From contig NZ_JACHZE010000006.1 of assembly GCF_014193285.1 (NCBI RefSeq), positions 186,001 to 250,000 on the forward strand: DNA of 64,000 nucleotides, in the 5' to 3' direction. The DNA is from Atlantibacter sp. RC6. GTDB taxonomy: Bacteria > Pseudomonadota > Gammaproteobacteria > Enterobacterales > Enterobacteriaceae. The notes under the pieces were generated by a model, which ran no database searches, was not told the origin of the DNA, and was given only the letters and a program-made list of their open reading frames with translations. Positions 18,550 through 27,483 of this stretch are shown here, in pieces. The position numbers and the translations under genes are program-made. Position 1 is the stretch's first letter. Every line of letters begins with the position of its first letter.

Positions 18550-19221
18550 TTATTGTTTTTTAGTCACATCAAACATTTTGGCGTCGGTTGCCATATCGTC
18601 AACAACCTGTTTTAAGTTTTCTAACGCCATTGGGGTGCTTTCATTGTTCAGGTCTTTGCCTTCCCCTTTACGCACCACTTTAAATACTGGCTTGTTGGTT
18701 GCGGCGTCAATCAACTCGCCTTCGAAATAGAGATTGGTATCCATGGTGCGATGGCCAGTGGCCATTTGCGTCCCGGCAACTAACAGCGCCACCGGCACCA
18801 CTTCATAGAACTGCAACCCTTCTTTACTGCTGTCAACACCGGTGATCGCGCCACGGAAAATCAGGCTGCGCGGCCCTGGGGTGGCGACCAGCGGCTTACG
18901 TTCTGCTGCCGCAGCCTTCATCTGCTGATTGGTATAATTCAGTAATTGCGTCAGCACCCTCTCACCAATCTGAGTCGTTGGCTTAGGAACCGGGTAATAG
19001 ACGATCGGGTTGTAAACAATACTGTCGTAGTTATTGGGATTAAAGTCAGGTGCAACCCAACGCATCACGGTTTTGCCGGTGGATGAAGTCGTTTCCTGTA
19101 AGCCTGAGTAGTCTTTCAAAAAACCGGAGTATTTATCCGGTGAGGTTACTTTTGACGCACAGCCTGCAAGCGCGAGCGCTGCACAAAGCACCGAAGCCTT
19201 AACAAATAAAGAGGTTCTCAT
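18550..19221 (-). CDS. ydcL: Lipoprotein YdcL (DUF3313)
   Basis: A 223-residue lipoprotein starting MRTSLFVKASVLCAALALAGCAS; the LAGC lipobox places the lipidated Cys at residue 20. The mature domain (PDKYSGFLKDYSGLQE... VYYPVPKPTTQIG... PRSLIFRGAITGVDSSKEGLQFYEVVPVALLVAGTQMATGHR) follows E. coli YdcL closely, so the start 60 codons inside the longer frame is right. It is probably outer-membrane anchored in the periplasm. The function is unknown. Gene order matches E. coli. Confidence 0.93.
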   Translation of the reverse strand: MRTSLFVKASVLCAALALAGCASKVTSPDKYSGFLKDYSGLQETTSSTGKTVMRWVAPDFNPNNYDSIVYNPIVYYPVPKPTTQIGERVLTQLLNYTNQQMKAAAAERKPLVATPGPRSLIFRGAITGVDSSKEGLQFYEVVPVALLVAGTQMATGHRTMDTNLYFEGELIDAATNKPVFKVVRKGEGKDLNNESTPMALENLKQVVDDMATDAKMFDVTKKQ

Positions 19222-19451
19222 TTTTTGCACCTGTAATTGCACATAAGCAGACAAGTTATAGCAAACCTGGCAAAATGATTTGAGGCATAAATAGCTTTCT
19301 GAGAAAAAAACATATTGGCTGAGCAAATTTAACGCATTGCCATTTTGATGGTAAATAAAAACTATATATGCATATAAATTATTAATTAGCAGAGTAAGCA
19401 ATCAGCAGGGTAAAGATAATAACGGGCGCGACAGTTCGCGCCCGTCTTTGA

Positions 19452-20045
19452 TTAGATTTTACGCGCCAGCAGCGTGGCGAAACGTAATTTAATGCGGTTG
19501 CCTGCTTCGTCGGTCCGATGCAGTTCGCCAGGCTCTTCGTTGTATTTTACGATGTCCCAACCGGCGTAATAGCCGCTCAGTTCGCCCTCGCGGAAGGCAA
19601 ACGGGAAGCCGACCGTGCACGGGAAATCTTCGGTATCCATCGCGGCGACAATCAGGTTGTAGCCACCGCGTTTAGTGCAGCGCTGCATATTGTCAATCAG
19701 GCCTGCAATGGTGGTCGGCTCGAGGAACATCATCACCACGGTGGAGAGAATAAAATCATATTCACCGTCAAATTTCAGGGTGTTCAGATCGCGCACATCG
19801 CTTTGCAGCGTATTCAGCCCTTCCGCTTCTGCGACGCGTTGCAGATTGGCGATGCTCATCGGGTTCTTGTCCCAGGCGGTGACGTCAAACCCATTGGCCG
19901 CCAAATACAGGCTGTTGCGGCCATTGCCGCAGCCCAGATCCAGCACCCGGCCAGGGGTCAGATAAGGCATGGCGGCGATGACTTCAGAGTGGGTGCGGGT
20001 TAAACCATATTTGTCGGTAAAATAATTTTCATCACGAACGGTCAT
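19452..20045 (-). CDS. tehB: Tellurite/selenite methyltransferase TehB
   Basis: Class I SAM-dependent methyltransferase of 197 residues, equal to E. coli TehB. Motif [29 protein letters not shown] is near residues 34-61, with the post-I acidic loop LQSDVRDLN and [12 protein letters not shown] following. It detoxifies tellurite by methylation in the cytosol. Its ATG overlaps the tehA stop by four bases, so it is translationally coupled as the second gene of tehAB. Confidence 0.94.
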   Translation of the reverse strand: MTVRDENYFTDKYGLTRTHSEVIAAMPYLTPGRVLDLGCGNGRNSLYLAANGFDVTAWDKNPMSIANLQRVAEAEGLNTLQSDVRDLNTLKFDGEYDFILSTVVMMFLEPTTIAGLIDNMQRCTKRGGYNLIVAAMDTEDFPCTVGFPFAFREGELSGYYAGWDIVKYNEEPGELHRTDEAGNRIKLRFATLLARKI

Positions 20046-21058
20046 AGTGATTCCTTAGAAGTATGAGAAACAGCAGTACGAATCAATAATTTGCCCTGGC
20101 ACAACAAAATCAGCGTGCGGATAAGCAGCAGGCCGATAAGCACGTTACTGCAGATAAACAGCGGCAACGCCAAAAAATCAAGAACGCCGCCTGGCACGGC
20201 GAGCCCGAGGTGCAGCGCGGTGGTGGCGAGCGCCGACAGGCCGAACGAGAAGCTCCAGAAGGTGGGATTAAACGGCTGGGCCATATACCACGGCGCCAGG
20301 CGGATCATAAACAGCGCCTGCAACAGTCCGTAGCCAAACAGCATTTTTGCGAACATATCCGCCTCGCCACCGTTGACGCTTAACAGCGCGCTACAGGCCA
20401 CCAGTGCCGGGGCCATCTGGATACCCAGCGATGTGCGCACCGCCGGGGGCATCTCACCCGCGCTGCGCATGCGGTGCAAAATGGCCGGTTCCAGGCTGAG
20501 CCATGAAAGTACCCCAGCCCCCAGAAACAGAATGCCTAAATCGTGAAAGCCCAGCGCGCCGCAGGCCATGGTGCTGATAAAGTTATTGGCGACGGTGGGC
20601 AAATAGAGCCCCGGCGTGGTGGCTTCATAAGGATGTTTGCCGCGCCACAGCCCGGCGTTTTGCCAGGCGGCGTACAGCAACTGGCTCACCGCGCCGATGC
20701 TGAACAGCACCACCGCCAGCGGCCGCACCCACGGGGCCAGACCAATCGACACCAGCATGGTAGTAGCGGGAAACAGGCTGACGTAACTGCTCATCAGCGG
20801 ATGCAGGATTTCTGCTTTCACCGTCTGCGGATGGGCAATAAGACGCCAGATAAATGCCACCGCCAGCAAAAACCATATCAGTGTTGCCAGCGTGATCAGC
20901 CCCTCGCCAATCCACGGCGAAACCGGCCAGATCGTTGCCGCGTAACGCCAGGAGAAACCGATCCCGATGGTACCGAGTACCATGCCGAAATAGCCGGCAG
21001 GCAGGTTGAGAATGGAGAATGATTCGCTGGCCGATTGCCAGGCAATGGTTTTGCTCAT
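20042..21058 (-). CDS. tehA: Tellurite-resistance/dicarboxylate-type transporter TehA
   Basis: A SLAC1/TDT-family inner-membrane protein of 338 residues (E. coli 330) with about ten hydrophobic segments. The family start is [23 protein letters not shown], and [23 protein letters not shown] and [10 protein letters not shown] are visible. TehA homologues are anion channels; with TehB it confers tellurite resistance when over-expressed. First gene of the tehAB operon; starts after a 124-base gap from the divergent ydcK. Confidence 0.92.
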   Translation of the reverse strand: MSKTIAWQSASESFSILNLPAGYFGMVLGTIGIGFSWRYAATIWPVSPWIGEGLITLATLIWFLLAVAFIWRLIAHPQTVKAEILHPLMSSYVSLFPATTMLVSIGLAPWVRPLAVVLFSIGAVSQLLYAAWQNAGLWRGKHPYEATTPGLYLPTVANNFISTMACGALGFHDLGILFLGAGVLSWLSLEPAILHRMRSAGEMPPAVRTSLGIQMAPALVACSALLSVNGGEADMFAKMLFGYGLLQALFMIRLAPWYMAQPFNPTFWSFSFGLSALATTALHLGLAVPGGVLDFLALPLFICSNVLIGLLLIRTLILLCQGKLLIRTAVSHTSKESL

Positions 21059-21182
21059 TTTGTTTAAAGTTTAAAAATATATTTAAGATGCATTTTATGG
21101 GAGCCGGGGCTGAATTACCATAACCCGCAGGGTCTGAAAAAATTTGCTACGGTTAGTCCATGCGCACAACGGAGCCAGCAAC

Positions 21183-22163
21183 ATGGAAAAATACCGGTTA
21201 ACGGACGCCGCCAGAACGGTTGACTATCAGGAAAATGGCGTCACTCACAAATTTACCCTGCGCCAGATAGAAGCGCTGCGCGACTTCAGCGATATCAAAG
21301 CAGGAACCCTGGGCGGCTGGATTGAGGAAGAGAGTAACCTCAGCCACGACGGCGACTGCTGGATTTACGATCACAACAGCGCGGTGTTCGCCGGGGCGGT
21401 GATCAGCGGCAATGCGCGCGTCACGCAGCCCTGCACCATCAGCCACGGGGCATCGCTTACCAGTGAATGCTGGGCAGATCGCGCGGATATCAGCCACGGC
21501 GCGGCGATTTATGACCGCGCCATGATCCAGATGTCTCAGGTACGCGGCGAATGCCGGATTTTTGGCGATGCGCGGGTGATGCATCAAAGCCAGGTGATTG
21601 CCGCCGTGGGGCTAACCGAAGATCGCGACCAGCGGCTGCAAATCTACGATAACGCCACGGTTAACGGGTCGCGCATTGTTCATCAGGCGCAAATTTATGG
21701 CCGGGCGCTGGTGAACCACGCGTTTATCGAGCACCGCGCTGCGGTGTATGAGGACGCGATCCTGGAAGGTAATGACGAGAACAACGTCTGGGTCTGTGAC
21801 TGCGCGCAAATCTACGGGCAGGCGCGGATTGTTGCTGGCAACGAAATCGACCAGTGCCCGACCATCCGCTACAGCTCACAGGTATTTGGCCATGCGCTGA
21901 TCGAAGGCGACTGTGTGCTGAAGCATCACGTCCACGTGTTTGACGACGCGGTGATTACCGGCGGTCCGGTGCAACTCGACGATCGGATAAAGATATGCGG
22001 TCAGGCGCGGGTCACCGGCAACGTATTTATTGAAAACCAGGTGACGGTAACAGATGACGCCGTGATAGAAGCCTTTAATGGCGATCCGCTGCATCTGCGC
22101 GGCGCGAGAATAATCAGCGGCAATGAGTACATTACCCGCACGCCGGTTATTGGGGCAATTTAA
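21183..22163 (+). CDS. ydcK: YdcK, left-handed beta-helix protein
   Basis: A 326-residue protein made of hexapeptide-like repeats (ARVTQP, AVISGNA, ATVNGSRIVHQAQIYGRALVNHAFIEHRAAVYEDA...), as in acyltransferases with left-handed parallel beta-helix folds. It matches E. coli YdcK in length and in conserved pieces such as GGWI, GDCWIYD, ADIS and VFGHALIEGDCVLKHHV. The start MEKYRLTDAAR is preceded by GGAGCCAGCAAC; an ATG 13 codons upstream is less likely. No acyltransferase catalytic His is obvious and its function is unknown. It is convergent with rimL (13-base gap). Confidence 0.9.
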   Translation: MEKYRLTDAARTVDYQENGVTHKFTLRQIEALRDFSDIKAGTLGGWIEEESNLSHDGDCWIYDHNSAVFAGAVISGNARVTQPCTISHGASLTSECWADRADISHGAAIYDRAMIQMSQVRGECRIFGDARVMHQSQVIAAVGLTEDRDQRLQIYDNATVNGSRIVHQAQIYGRALVNHAFIEHRAAVYEDAILEGNDENNVWVCDCAQIYGQARIVAGNEIDQCPTIRYSSQVFGHALIEGDCVLKHHVHVFDDAVITGGPVQLDDRIKICGQARVTGNVFIENQVTVTDDAVIEAFNGDPLHLRGARIISGNEYITRTPVIGAI

Positions 22164-22176
22164 CCCCCCCTTTCAC

Positions 22177-22737
22177 TTACGGCTTATCAATAATGCGCGC
22201 GTAGATATTCTGATCGTGAAATGCGCCGTTCAGGTACTCCGCCTGTTTCAGGCAGCCTTCGAGGGTGAAGCCATTGCGCAGCGCCACCTGGTTGCTGGCA
22301 TGATTGGTGACGATACATTTGATCACGAAGCGGCGCACGCTACCCTCTCGGGCGTAATGCTGCATCATCGCCTGCAACGCCTGAGAAATAATGCCCTGCC
22401 CCTGTAAACCTTCATCCAGCCAGTAGCCGATATACGCGGCTTTGTTGGTCGGCTCGATCTGATTAAAGGAGATCACGCCGCATACCGCGTCATGACGCAA
22501 GATCATAAACATTTTGGCGTAGCCGCGATGGTGCAACTGATAGTTACCCTGCACAGTGCGGCGGATATCGTGACTGCTGGTCACCGATTTTGGCCACTCC
22601 ATCGCCTGCTGGAGAAAGTCTTTATTACGTTCAACCAGTTCATACAGCGGCTCTATAAACGGATCGTTCACCGAGTGCAGTTTCAGGGTGTCGTTAATGA
22701 TAATGATGTCGTCATGCCAGTCAGCGGGATTTTGCAC
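22177..22737 (-). CDS. rimL: Ribosomal L7/L12 serine N-acetyltransferase RimL
   Basis: GNAT acetyltransferase that modifies the N-terminal Ser of L12 to make L7. From the GTG at 22737 (GGAG seven bases upstream) it has 186 residues against 179 in E. coli; the longer ATG frame adds an N-terminus with no family counterpart. TVQGNYQLHHRGYAKMFMI, GVISFNQIEP, IGYWLDEGLQGQGIISQAL (acetyl-CoA loop) and NQVALRNGFTLEGCLKQAEYLN all match RimL. The gene upstream in E. coli, ydcH, is missing here and replaced by mobile-element and T6SS sequence. Confidence 0.92.
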   Translation of the reverse strand: MQNPADWHDDIIIINDTLKLHSVNDPFIEPLYELVERNKDFLQQAMEWPKSVTSSHDIRRTVQGNYQLHHRGYAKMFMILRHDAVCGVISFNQIEPTNKAAYIGYWLDEGLQGQGIISQALQAMMQHYAREGSVRRFVIKCIVTNHASNQVALRNGFTLEGCLKQAEYLNGAFHDQNIYARIIDKP

Positions 22738-22812
22738 GCGAGCTCTCCGGTTAAGGTTTTTTATTAGCATAACGTAAAAAGGGGAGCCATCGCTTAATGC
22801 CCTGGTGTCGAA

Positions 22813-23304
22813 ATGGCCAGGGGCCTCAAAACTGAGGCTGATCTCAATCAATTTTTACGCATGCTCATGAAGCTTACCTTTGAAGCCGCACTCGGGGCAG
22901 AGTTCACCGAACATCTCGGGCATGACAATAATCAGCCGAAAAAAGGCAGTAACGCCCGTAACGGCTACTCCACTAAAACGCGGCACAGCGATGATGGCGA
23001 AGTTGAGATCAAGCCACCACGCGATCGTGAAAGCGCCTTCGAACCGCAGTTTATCCGCAAAAATCAGACGCGCATCACTCAGATGAACCGACACTAACGG
23101 TATGACCACGCGTGAAATCGTCGCCACCTTCAAAGAGATGTACGATGCTGACGTGTCACCAGTACTGATATCGAAAGTCACTGATGCCATTCGGGAGCAG
23201 GTTGCCGTGTGGCCGAATTGACCGTTCGACTCGTTGTATCCCATTGCTTAATTGACAGTATTGTAGTGAATGTCCGTCAGGAACGTAGCGTCATCAACAA
23301 GCCC
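22813..23304 (+). pseudogene. IS256-family (mutator-type) transposase fragment
   Basis: Frame 22813-23097 reads GLKTEADLNQFLRMLMKLTFEAALGAEFTEHLGHD and QTRITQM, the N-terminal part of IS256-like transposases. After a scrambled patch and stop, the homology resumes at about 23102 as MTTREIVATFKEMYDADVS, interrupted by further stops, and ends at VRQERSVINK. Frameshifts, a short deletion and missing ends (no terminal inverted repeats seen, no catalytic C-terminal half) make it non-functional. The right break falls exactly on the 5' end of a third immunity gene copy, so insertion or recombination with this element truncated the T6SS immunity array. Confidence 0.82.
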
Positions 23305-23311
23305 CTTTCAT
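23305..23311 (-). pseudogene. 5' stub of a third Tli3-type immunity gene
   Basis: Downstream of the second immunity gene the sequence reads stop, GC, ATGAAAGG, exactly the junction found between the first two copies (TAA-GC-ATGAAAGG at 24016-24003). Identity then stops at the IS256 fragment, leaving only the opening codons before an early stop (MKGAC). This is best read as the start of a third tandem copy removed by the transposase-related event. Confidence 0.6.
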
Positions 23312-23314
23312 GCT

Positions 23315-24010
23315 TTATCGCCCCGCATCCATATCGCAGCGCATATGGTCCCAGCCGGTATAGCCCTTCACTTCAGGTACTTTGTCGGGAAGGCCCTGCC
23401 AGTTTGTCTTGAATTGCTGCGTGCTGTCCGCAAGCCCTTCTTTAGTCATATAGACCAATCCCCAAGCCCAGCCAGCAGAGCCAGGTTTTAGGTGATGCTT
23501 AGCCCCATCTAACGCGGTATAGGTAATCCCCGCCTCCCCCGGCAATAAACGAGAATCTTCAAACGGCTTTGACGACATATACAGCCGGTGCTTTGTCTGT
23601 AAAAAACCCTGATCGTTGACGACGGTGAAGGACACTGCATCTTGCGCTGTCGCTCGGTTATCACCATTCGGTTCATTCCCCGAAGGAGAAAAACCTACAG
23701 CCTTCCAGGTTTGCCCATAATCTTTGGAAACCATAAATCCATCCACCTCCCAATTTGGGATAGCAATATAGCGCTGGGATGGATGTTCAAACTTTTTAGT
23801 GAATATCCGGTAAAATTGAAAAAATGGCTGAGAATGAATGCCCCGTTTTGTATCTGTATACCAGAGTTCCCCTTCACAGTCCCAGCCCTTTAACTCCAGA
23901 TAGCGATGATCATCAAAACGGTAAACAACCTGTGTTGGCGGTTCTGAAGCCTGACAACCCGCTGCCATAAATAAAGCTGCGGCTGTCAGACCTGAGCAAA
24001 ATCCTTTCAT
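23315..24010 (-). CDS. Tli3-family T6SS immunity lipoprotein, copy 2
   Basis: A 231-residue lipoprotein with signal MKGFCSGLTAAALFMAAGC; lipobox AAGC. The first third of the mature protein (PPTQVVYRFDDHRYLELKGWDCEGELWYTDT) and the end (DKVPEVKGYTGWDHMRCDMDAGR) are nearly identical to copy 1, while the middle diverges. Proteins of this kind next to Tle3 lipase effectors act in the periplasm to neutralise the effector. It lies two bases after the copy 1 stop, in one operon with the effector. Divergence of the central region suggests a different or relaxed specificity. The family name is from memory of the Tle3-Tli3 arrangement. Confidence 0.75.
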   Translation of the reverse strand: MKGFCSGLTAAALFMAAGCQASEPPTQVVYRFDDHRYLELKGWDCEGELWYTDTKRGIHSQPFFQFYRIFTKKFEHPSQRYIAIPNWEVDGFMVSKDYGQTWKAVGFSPSGNEPNGDNRATAQDAVSFTVVNDQGFLQTKHRLYMSSKPFEDSRLLPGEAGITYTALDGAKHHLKPGSAGWAWGLVYMTKEGLADSTQQFKTNWQGLPDKVPEVKGYTGWDHMRCDMDAGR

Positions 24011-24013
24011 GCT

Positions 24014-24709
24014 TTATCGCCCCGCATCCATATCGCACCGCATATGGTCCCAGCCGGTATAACCTTTTACTTCCGGCACTTTGTCGGGCAGGTCCTGATA
24101 ATTGGCCTCACGGCGCATAACCTTTCCCTGTAAACCTTCCTGCGTAAAATAAACCATCCCCCAAGACCATCCTGGGGCATCTGGCGTAATTTCATCCATT
24201 TCACCGCTATCTAAACGATATTTAATCCCCGACCCACCAGGCAAAATGCGCGGGTCATCAAACGGCTTTGACGACATATACAGCCGGTGTTTGGTTTGTA
24301 AAAATCCCTGATCGTTGACGACAGTGAACGAAAGAACATCCTCATAAAGCGCGTAATCATCGCCGTTAGGTTCATTTTCCCCTGGTGCAAATTGTGCAAG
24401 TTTCCATGTTCGACCATAATCCTTCGATACCCTGAAGCCATCAGCCCCCCAAACAGGGATAGACATATATTTTTCTGAAGGATGGATAAATTTACGGGTG
24501 AATATCCTATAAAACTGTAAATAAACTTGAGAATGGATAGCCCTCTGCGTATCGGTGTACCAGAGCTCTCCTTCGCAGTCCCAGCCTTTCAGTTCCAGAT
24601 AGCGGTGATCATCAAAACGATAAACTACCTGTGTCGGTGGCTCTTCTGCATGGCAGCTTGCAGCCAGTAAAAAAACGGTAGCGGCCAGACCTGCACATAG
24701 TCCTTTCAT
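24014..24709 (-). CDS. Tli3-family T6SS immunity lipoprotein, copy 1
   Basis: A 231-residue lipoprotein, signal MKGLCAGLAATVFLLAASC with lipobox AASC, directly downstream (3 bases) of the Tle3-type effector, so it is the probable cognate immunity protein. It shares N- and C-terminal blocks with copy 2 but differs across roughly residues 60-210 (for example KLAQFAPGENEPNGDDYALYEDV against KAVGFSPSGNEPNGDNRATAQDA). The periplasmic location fits a lipase toxin that attacks membranes from the periplasm. Confidence 0.78.
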   Translation of the reverse strand: MKGLCAGLAATVFLLAASCHAEEPPTQVVYRFDDHRYLELKGWDCEGELWYTDTQRAIHSQVYLQFYRIFTRKFIHPSEKYMSIPVWGADGFRVSKDYGRTWKLAQFAPGENEPNGDDYALYEDVLSFTVVNDQGFLQTKHRLYMSSKPFDDPRILPGGSGIKYRLDSGEMDEITPDAPGWSWGMVYFTQEGLQGKVMRREANYQDLPDKVPEVKGYTGWDHMRCDMDAGR

Positions 24710-24712
24710 GTC

Positions 24713-26863
24713 TTATCCTTTAGCCAACTGACTGTCACTTTTAGGCTCTGGCATTTCCCATTGCAGCCGCTTTATTTCCTGGAAATCTCTCGGCCTGACA
24801 GTTCCCGTCTCAATATCCATAATATTACGCGAATGAGGCCGGATACCGGCATAAACGTTTTCCACCCCGAAATCACCTTTCGGCAGTACATCATCAGGTT
24901 TATTCATAAAATTTTTAGTCCCGGCAACTGGCAATCTCCCAGAACGATAATATTCTCTCGCATCAGCATTACCATTTTGCGGATCGCGCCAGTCAGCACG
25001 ATGTAATAGACTTTCCCAGAATTTACCGGCTTTGTAGTCAAACGACTTACACTGACCAATTGCAAGGTCGAACGCCATCGCGTGCGATGGCGCGAACTCG
25101 CTCATAACAATTGACGAATGCTGGCTGTAGCTTACCGGGTCAACCTTTTTCCATTCTTTTTCAAGTTCTTCACGGGTTTTCAGCCAGGTAATGGACAACA
25201 CAGGGTAATCTTTTGAACCAGTAACTTCCCCATGAATAACGGTATGCCCCCGGTCAAGGCTTTCCACCTTCAGCTCATTTGGTGTTAAAACATGCCCCGG
25301 CTTCCAGCTAATACGCTGATAACTGTTAAGCATATACATCGCAGAATCCGTACGCTTGATGGCACTGGCTTTAGCCGAATAGGATATGTAGGCATCTGGG
25401 CTGTCCGGGTCGATATAATACGTATACGGCTTGTCACTCGTTTTAGGGTCATTATCCGGATGGTTATCCTGACCCTGTAGTTTGAAAATAAAGGGCTCTG
25501 GCAATTCTTCACCGTTTACCACTACGTCATGGGCGCGGTAACTGGCATTCGGGAGAACCGAATATTTTGCATCCCCCTCTTTTCGTTGTGGCAACGCAAA
25601 GGGTTTAGTGTCAGGTGCTTTTCCTACTTCGCCGTGCTGATAAAAAACTCGCTGGAACAGGTTAGGAATGCCATCTGCAATTTTCTGAGGGATACCACGC
25701 CAGCCAAACCCCTGTATATTTTCCAGCGATACAACGCCATCATTTGGACAGAAGTAGTTATACACTTTACCGTTATTGTTACGACAATATCGATCATCAC
25801 TCCGTAGCGGATTATCTGAGGGTTTACGCAACGTACAGGAGGCTTCAAGGGCCAGTAATTCATCCTCGTCTAATTTTCCTCCGCCTTTCCACTGTGTATG
25901 CATCAGGCTACAGAAATTTTTGAATGTCTTCTGCCTGGCGGCATCCGTCTGTTGGTATCCGGGCTGAATATTTTCAGCCACGCGGGACTCCAGTGAATAC
26001 GGCGAATGGTTCAGAATGACGCAGTTCACCGGATCAAATCCGGCCTGTTTCACCAGCATATTCGCCAGCATGGTGATAATCGTTCCCTGACTGTGTGCAA
26101 CAATATTAATCACATCATTCTCAACAGCAGGTTCGCTTCGGATCTGAATAATCAAGTCTGCAAGACGCTGGGCGGCAAAAAATTGATAGATTCGGTGCGG
26201 GTTTTCATAGATGGGGTGAGTGTAATCCCCGTCATTCATATGCAGTGATGCAAATCCCACCGCTGCCACGCCAAAACCTCCAGCTCCTGGCCCCAGCATA
26301 TCGGGAATGTTGGTAGTCGCATTGGCGAACGTCCCGCCATTTTTGGCAAAGTTCGCGTCCAGCGCATTACCAAAGTTATCGTTCTGGTACTTAAACGCGC
26401 CTTTGCCGTCATTACCCAGCGCGGCCTTGTTCGTCTCGTTATCTTCCTGATAAGCGTCATACGGCAGATGGGCGCCGGAAGAAAGTTTTCCGACTTCATC
26501 CCGGTACCGTTTCTGATCTGCAACATAATCCGCATGGGTGACCGGCTTATACCCCCAGTAAAACGGGATAACCGGTGAACGGCCGGGATGGGTGATTCTG
26601 TAGTCTCCCCATTCATGGGCGTAAAAATCTGTGCGGCCAAGACGTTTACTCAGGCCCACGATAATGCCCTTTTCCTGGTTCTGATACGCTTCGCCCACGT
26701 CATTCACGCCGTGGATCAGAATCACAATCCCCGGCATCGGGCGAGGTACGCCCACACGGCGAGTCTGAGCAACTTCCCCCAAATCCCTGTGTACAGGAAT
26801 ATCCCCTTCTGATATTACCCGTGGCGCATACGGGCTTTTCCTGGCTTCAGTCATTACAGTCAC
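24713..26863 (-). CDS. Tle3-type T6SS phospholipase effector (DUF3274 protein)
   Basis: A 716-residue alpha/beta-hydrolase without a signal peptide. HGVNDVGEAYQNQEKGII near residue 51 gives the oxyanion region, and INIVAHSQGTIITML carries the nucleophile Ser258 in an AHSQG elbow. YFCPNDGVVSLENIQGFGWRGIP is a likely catalytic-Asp segment, and the C-terminal half is the DUF3274-like region. Tle3 effectors are antibacterial phospholipases delivered on VgrG. The GTG at 26863 overlaps the vgrG-stub stop; an ATG three codons on (26854) is an alternative. It is followed at once by two immunity lipoproteins. The DNA is visibly less GC-rich than the core, suggesting transfer. Confidence 0.83.
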   Translation of the reverse strand: MTVMTEARKSPYAPRVISEGDIPVHRDLGEVAQTRRVGVPRPMPGIVILIHGVNDVGEAYQNQEKGIIVGLSKRLGRTDFYAHEWGDYRITHPGRSPVIPFYWGYKPVTHADYVADQKRYRDEVGKLSSGAHLPYDAYQEDNETNKAALGNDGKGAFKYQNDNFGNALDANFAKNGGTFANATTNIPDMLGPGAGGFGVAAVGFASLHMNDGDYTHPIYENPHRIYQFFAAQRLADLIIQIRSEPAVENDVINIVAHSQGTIITMLANMLVKQAGFDPVNCVILNHSPYSLESRVAENIQPGYQQTDAARQKTFKNFCSLMHTQWKGGGKLDEDELLALEASCTLRKPSDNPLRSDDRYCRNNNGKVYNYFCPNDGVVSLENIQGFGWRGIPQKIADGIPNLFQRVFYQHGEVGKAPDTKPFALPQRKEGDAKYSVLPNASYRAHDVVVNGEELPEPFIFKLQGQDNHPDNDPKTSDKPYTYYIDPDSPDAYISYSAKASAIKRTDSAMYMLNSYQRISWKPGHVLTPNELKVESLDRGHTVIHGEVTGSKDYPVLSITWLKTREELEKEWKKVDPVSYSQHSSIVMSEFAPSHAMAFDLAIGQCKSFDYKAGKFWESLLHRADWRDPQNGNADAREYYRSGRLPVAGTKNFMNKPDDVLPKGDFGVENVYAGIRPHSRNIMDIETGTVRPRDFQEIKRLQWEMPEPKSDSQLAKG

Positions 26864-27051
26864 TCCATTTTGTAGATATCAAAGTTCAGTGTTGGGCTGG
26901 TTAAGCGGATGGGGTAGCGGTAGGGCTTACTGAGTTCTTCTTCCACGGTAAAAGAGTGAACATCCGGTAAAACAGATAAGCTTAGGGGAAAATAAAGTAA
27001 ATAACGGTTTAACGTATTCTGTTGTTGAACAATATCTGATTGCCCTGCCAT
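26860..27051 (-). pseudogene. VgrG N-terminal stub
   Basis: Sixty-three residues from MAGQSDIVQQQ, including NRYLLYFPLSLSVLPDVHSF and TVEEELSKPYRYPIRLTSPT, the first strand region of VgrG spike proteins (normally 600 or more residues). The frame then ends in FDIYKME-stop. AAGGA precedes the ATG, and the stop overlaps the effector GTG, so the stub may still serve as a leader for effector translation. Loss of the gp27/gp5-like body means it cannot be a spike. It is probably a recombination scar joining a cassette to a donor vgrG. Confidence 0.72.
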
Positions 27052-27483
27052 CGCCAAATATCCTTTTGATAGACAATTACGATCCCTCAAAAAAAATAAT
27101 ACGCCTATAGATAATTAATGAAAGTACCATTTCATGACCCATAGTTGGTTCTTACAAAATACATTTTATTAATTAAAATAATAAATAAAATAAAAATATT
27201 CACAAATGAAATAAAAAGGTTGGAGAATGATGCCCGGCCTGGATATAACAGTCACTGGAAAGCAATTAAGCACCCTGCCTGACAGGGTTAATAAAATTAC
27301 AGGGGAGTCTAACGCCAGTGAGTTAAACATTTAATGAATATAAATTCATAATTATGTTTAGAAGGACAATTAAGGAATCAGGGTTTCAGCCTGTTACACT
27401 TTATCAGAGGCCCGAATTATCGAGCCTCATTTTCTTAAGTGACCAGTATTAAGCCATCGCTCCCCTCAACATTTGCCAGCCCG
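27052..27483. other. AT-rich gap between the T6SS cassette and opgD
   Basis: About 430 bases with long A/T stretches (for example the run of AATAAATAAAATAAAAATA near 27180) and no reading frame with a ribosome site. It probably holds the promoter of the vgrG-effector-immunity unit and marks the right edge of the inserted cassette. No inverted repeats or att-like duplications were recognised. Confidence 0.5.
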
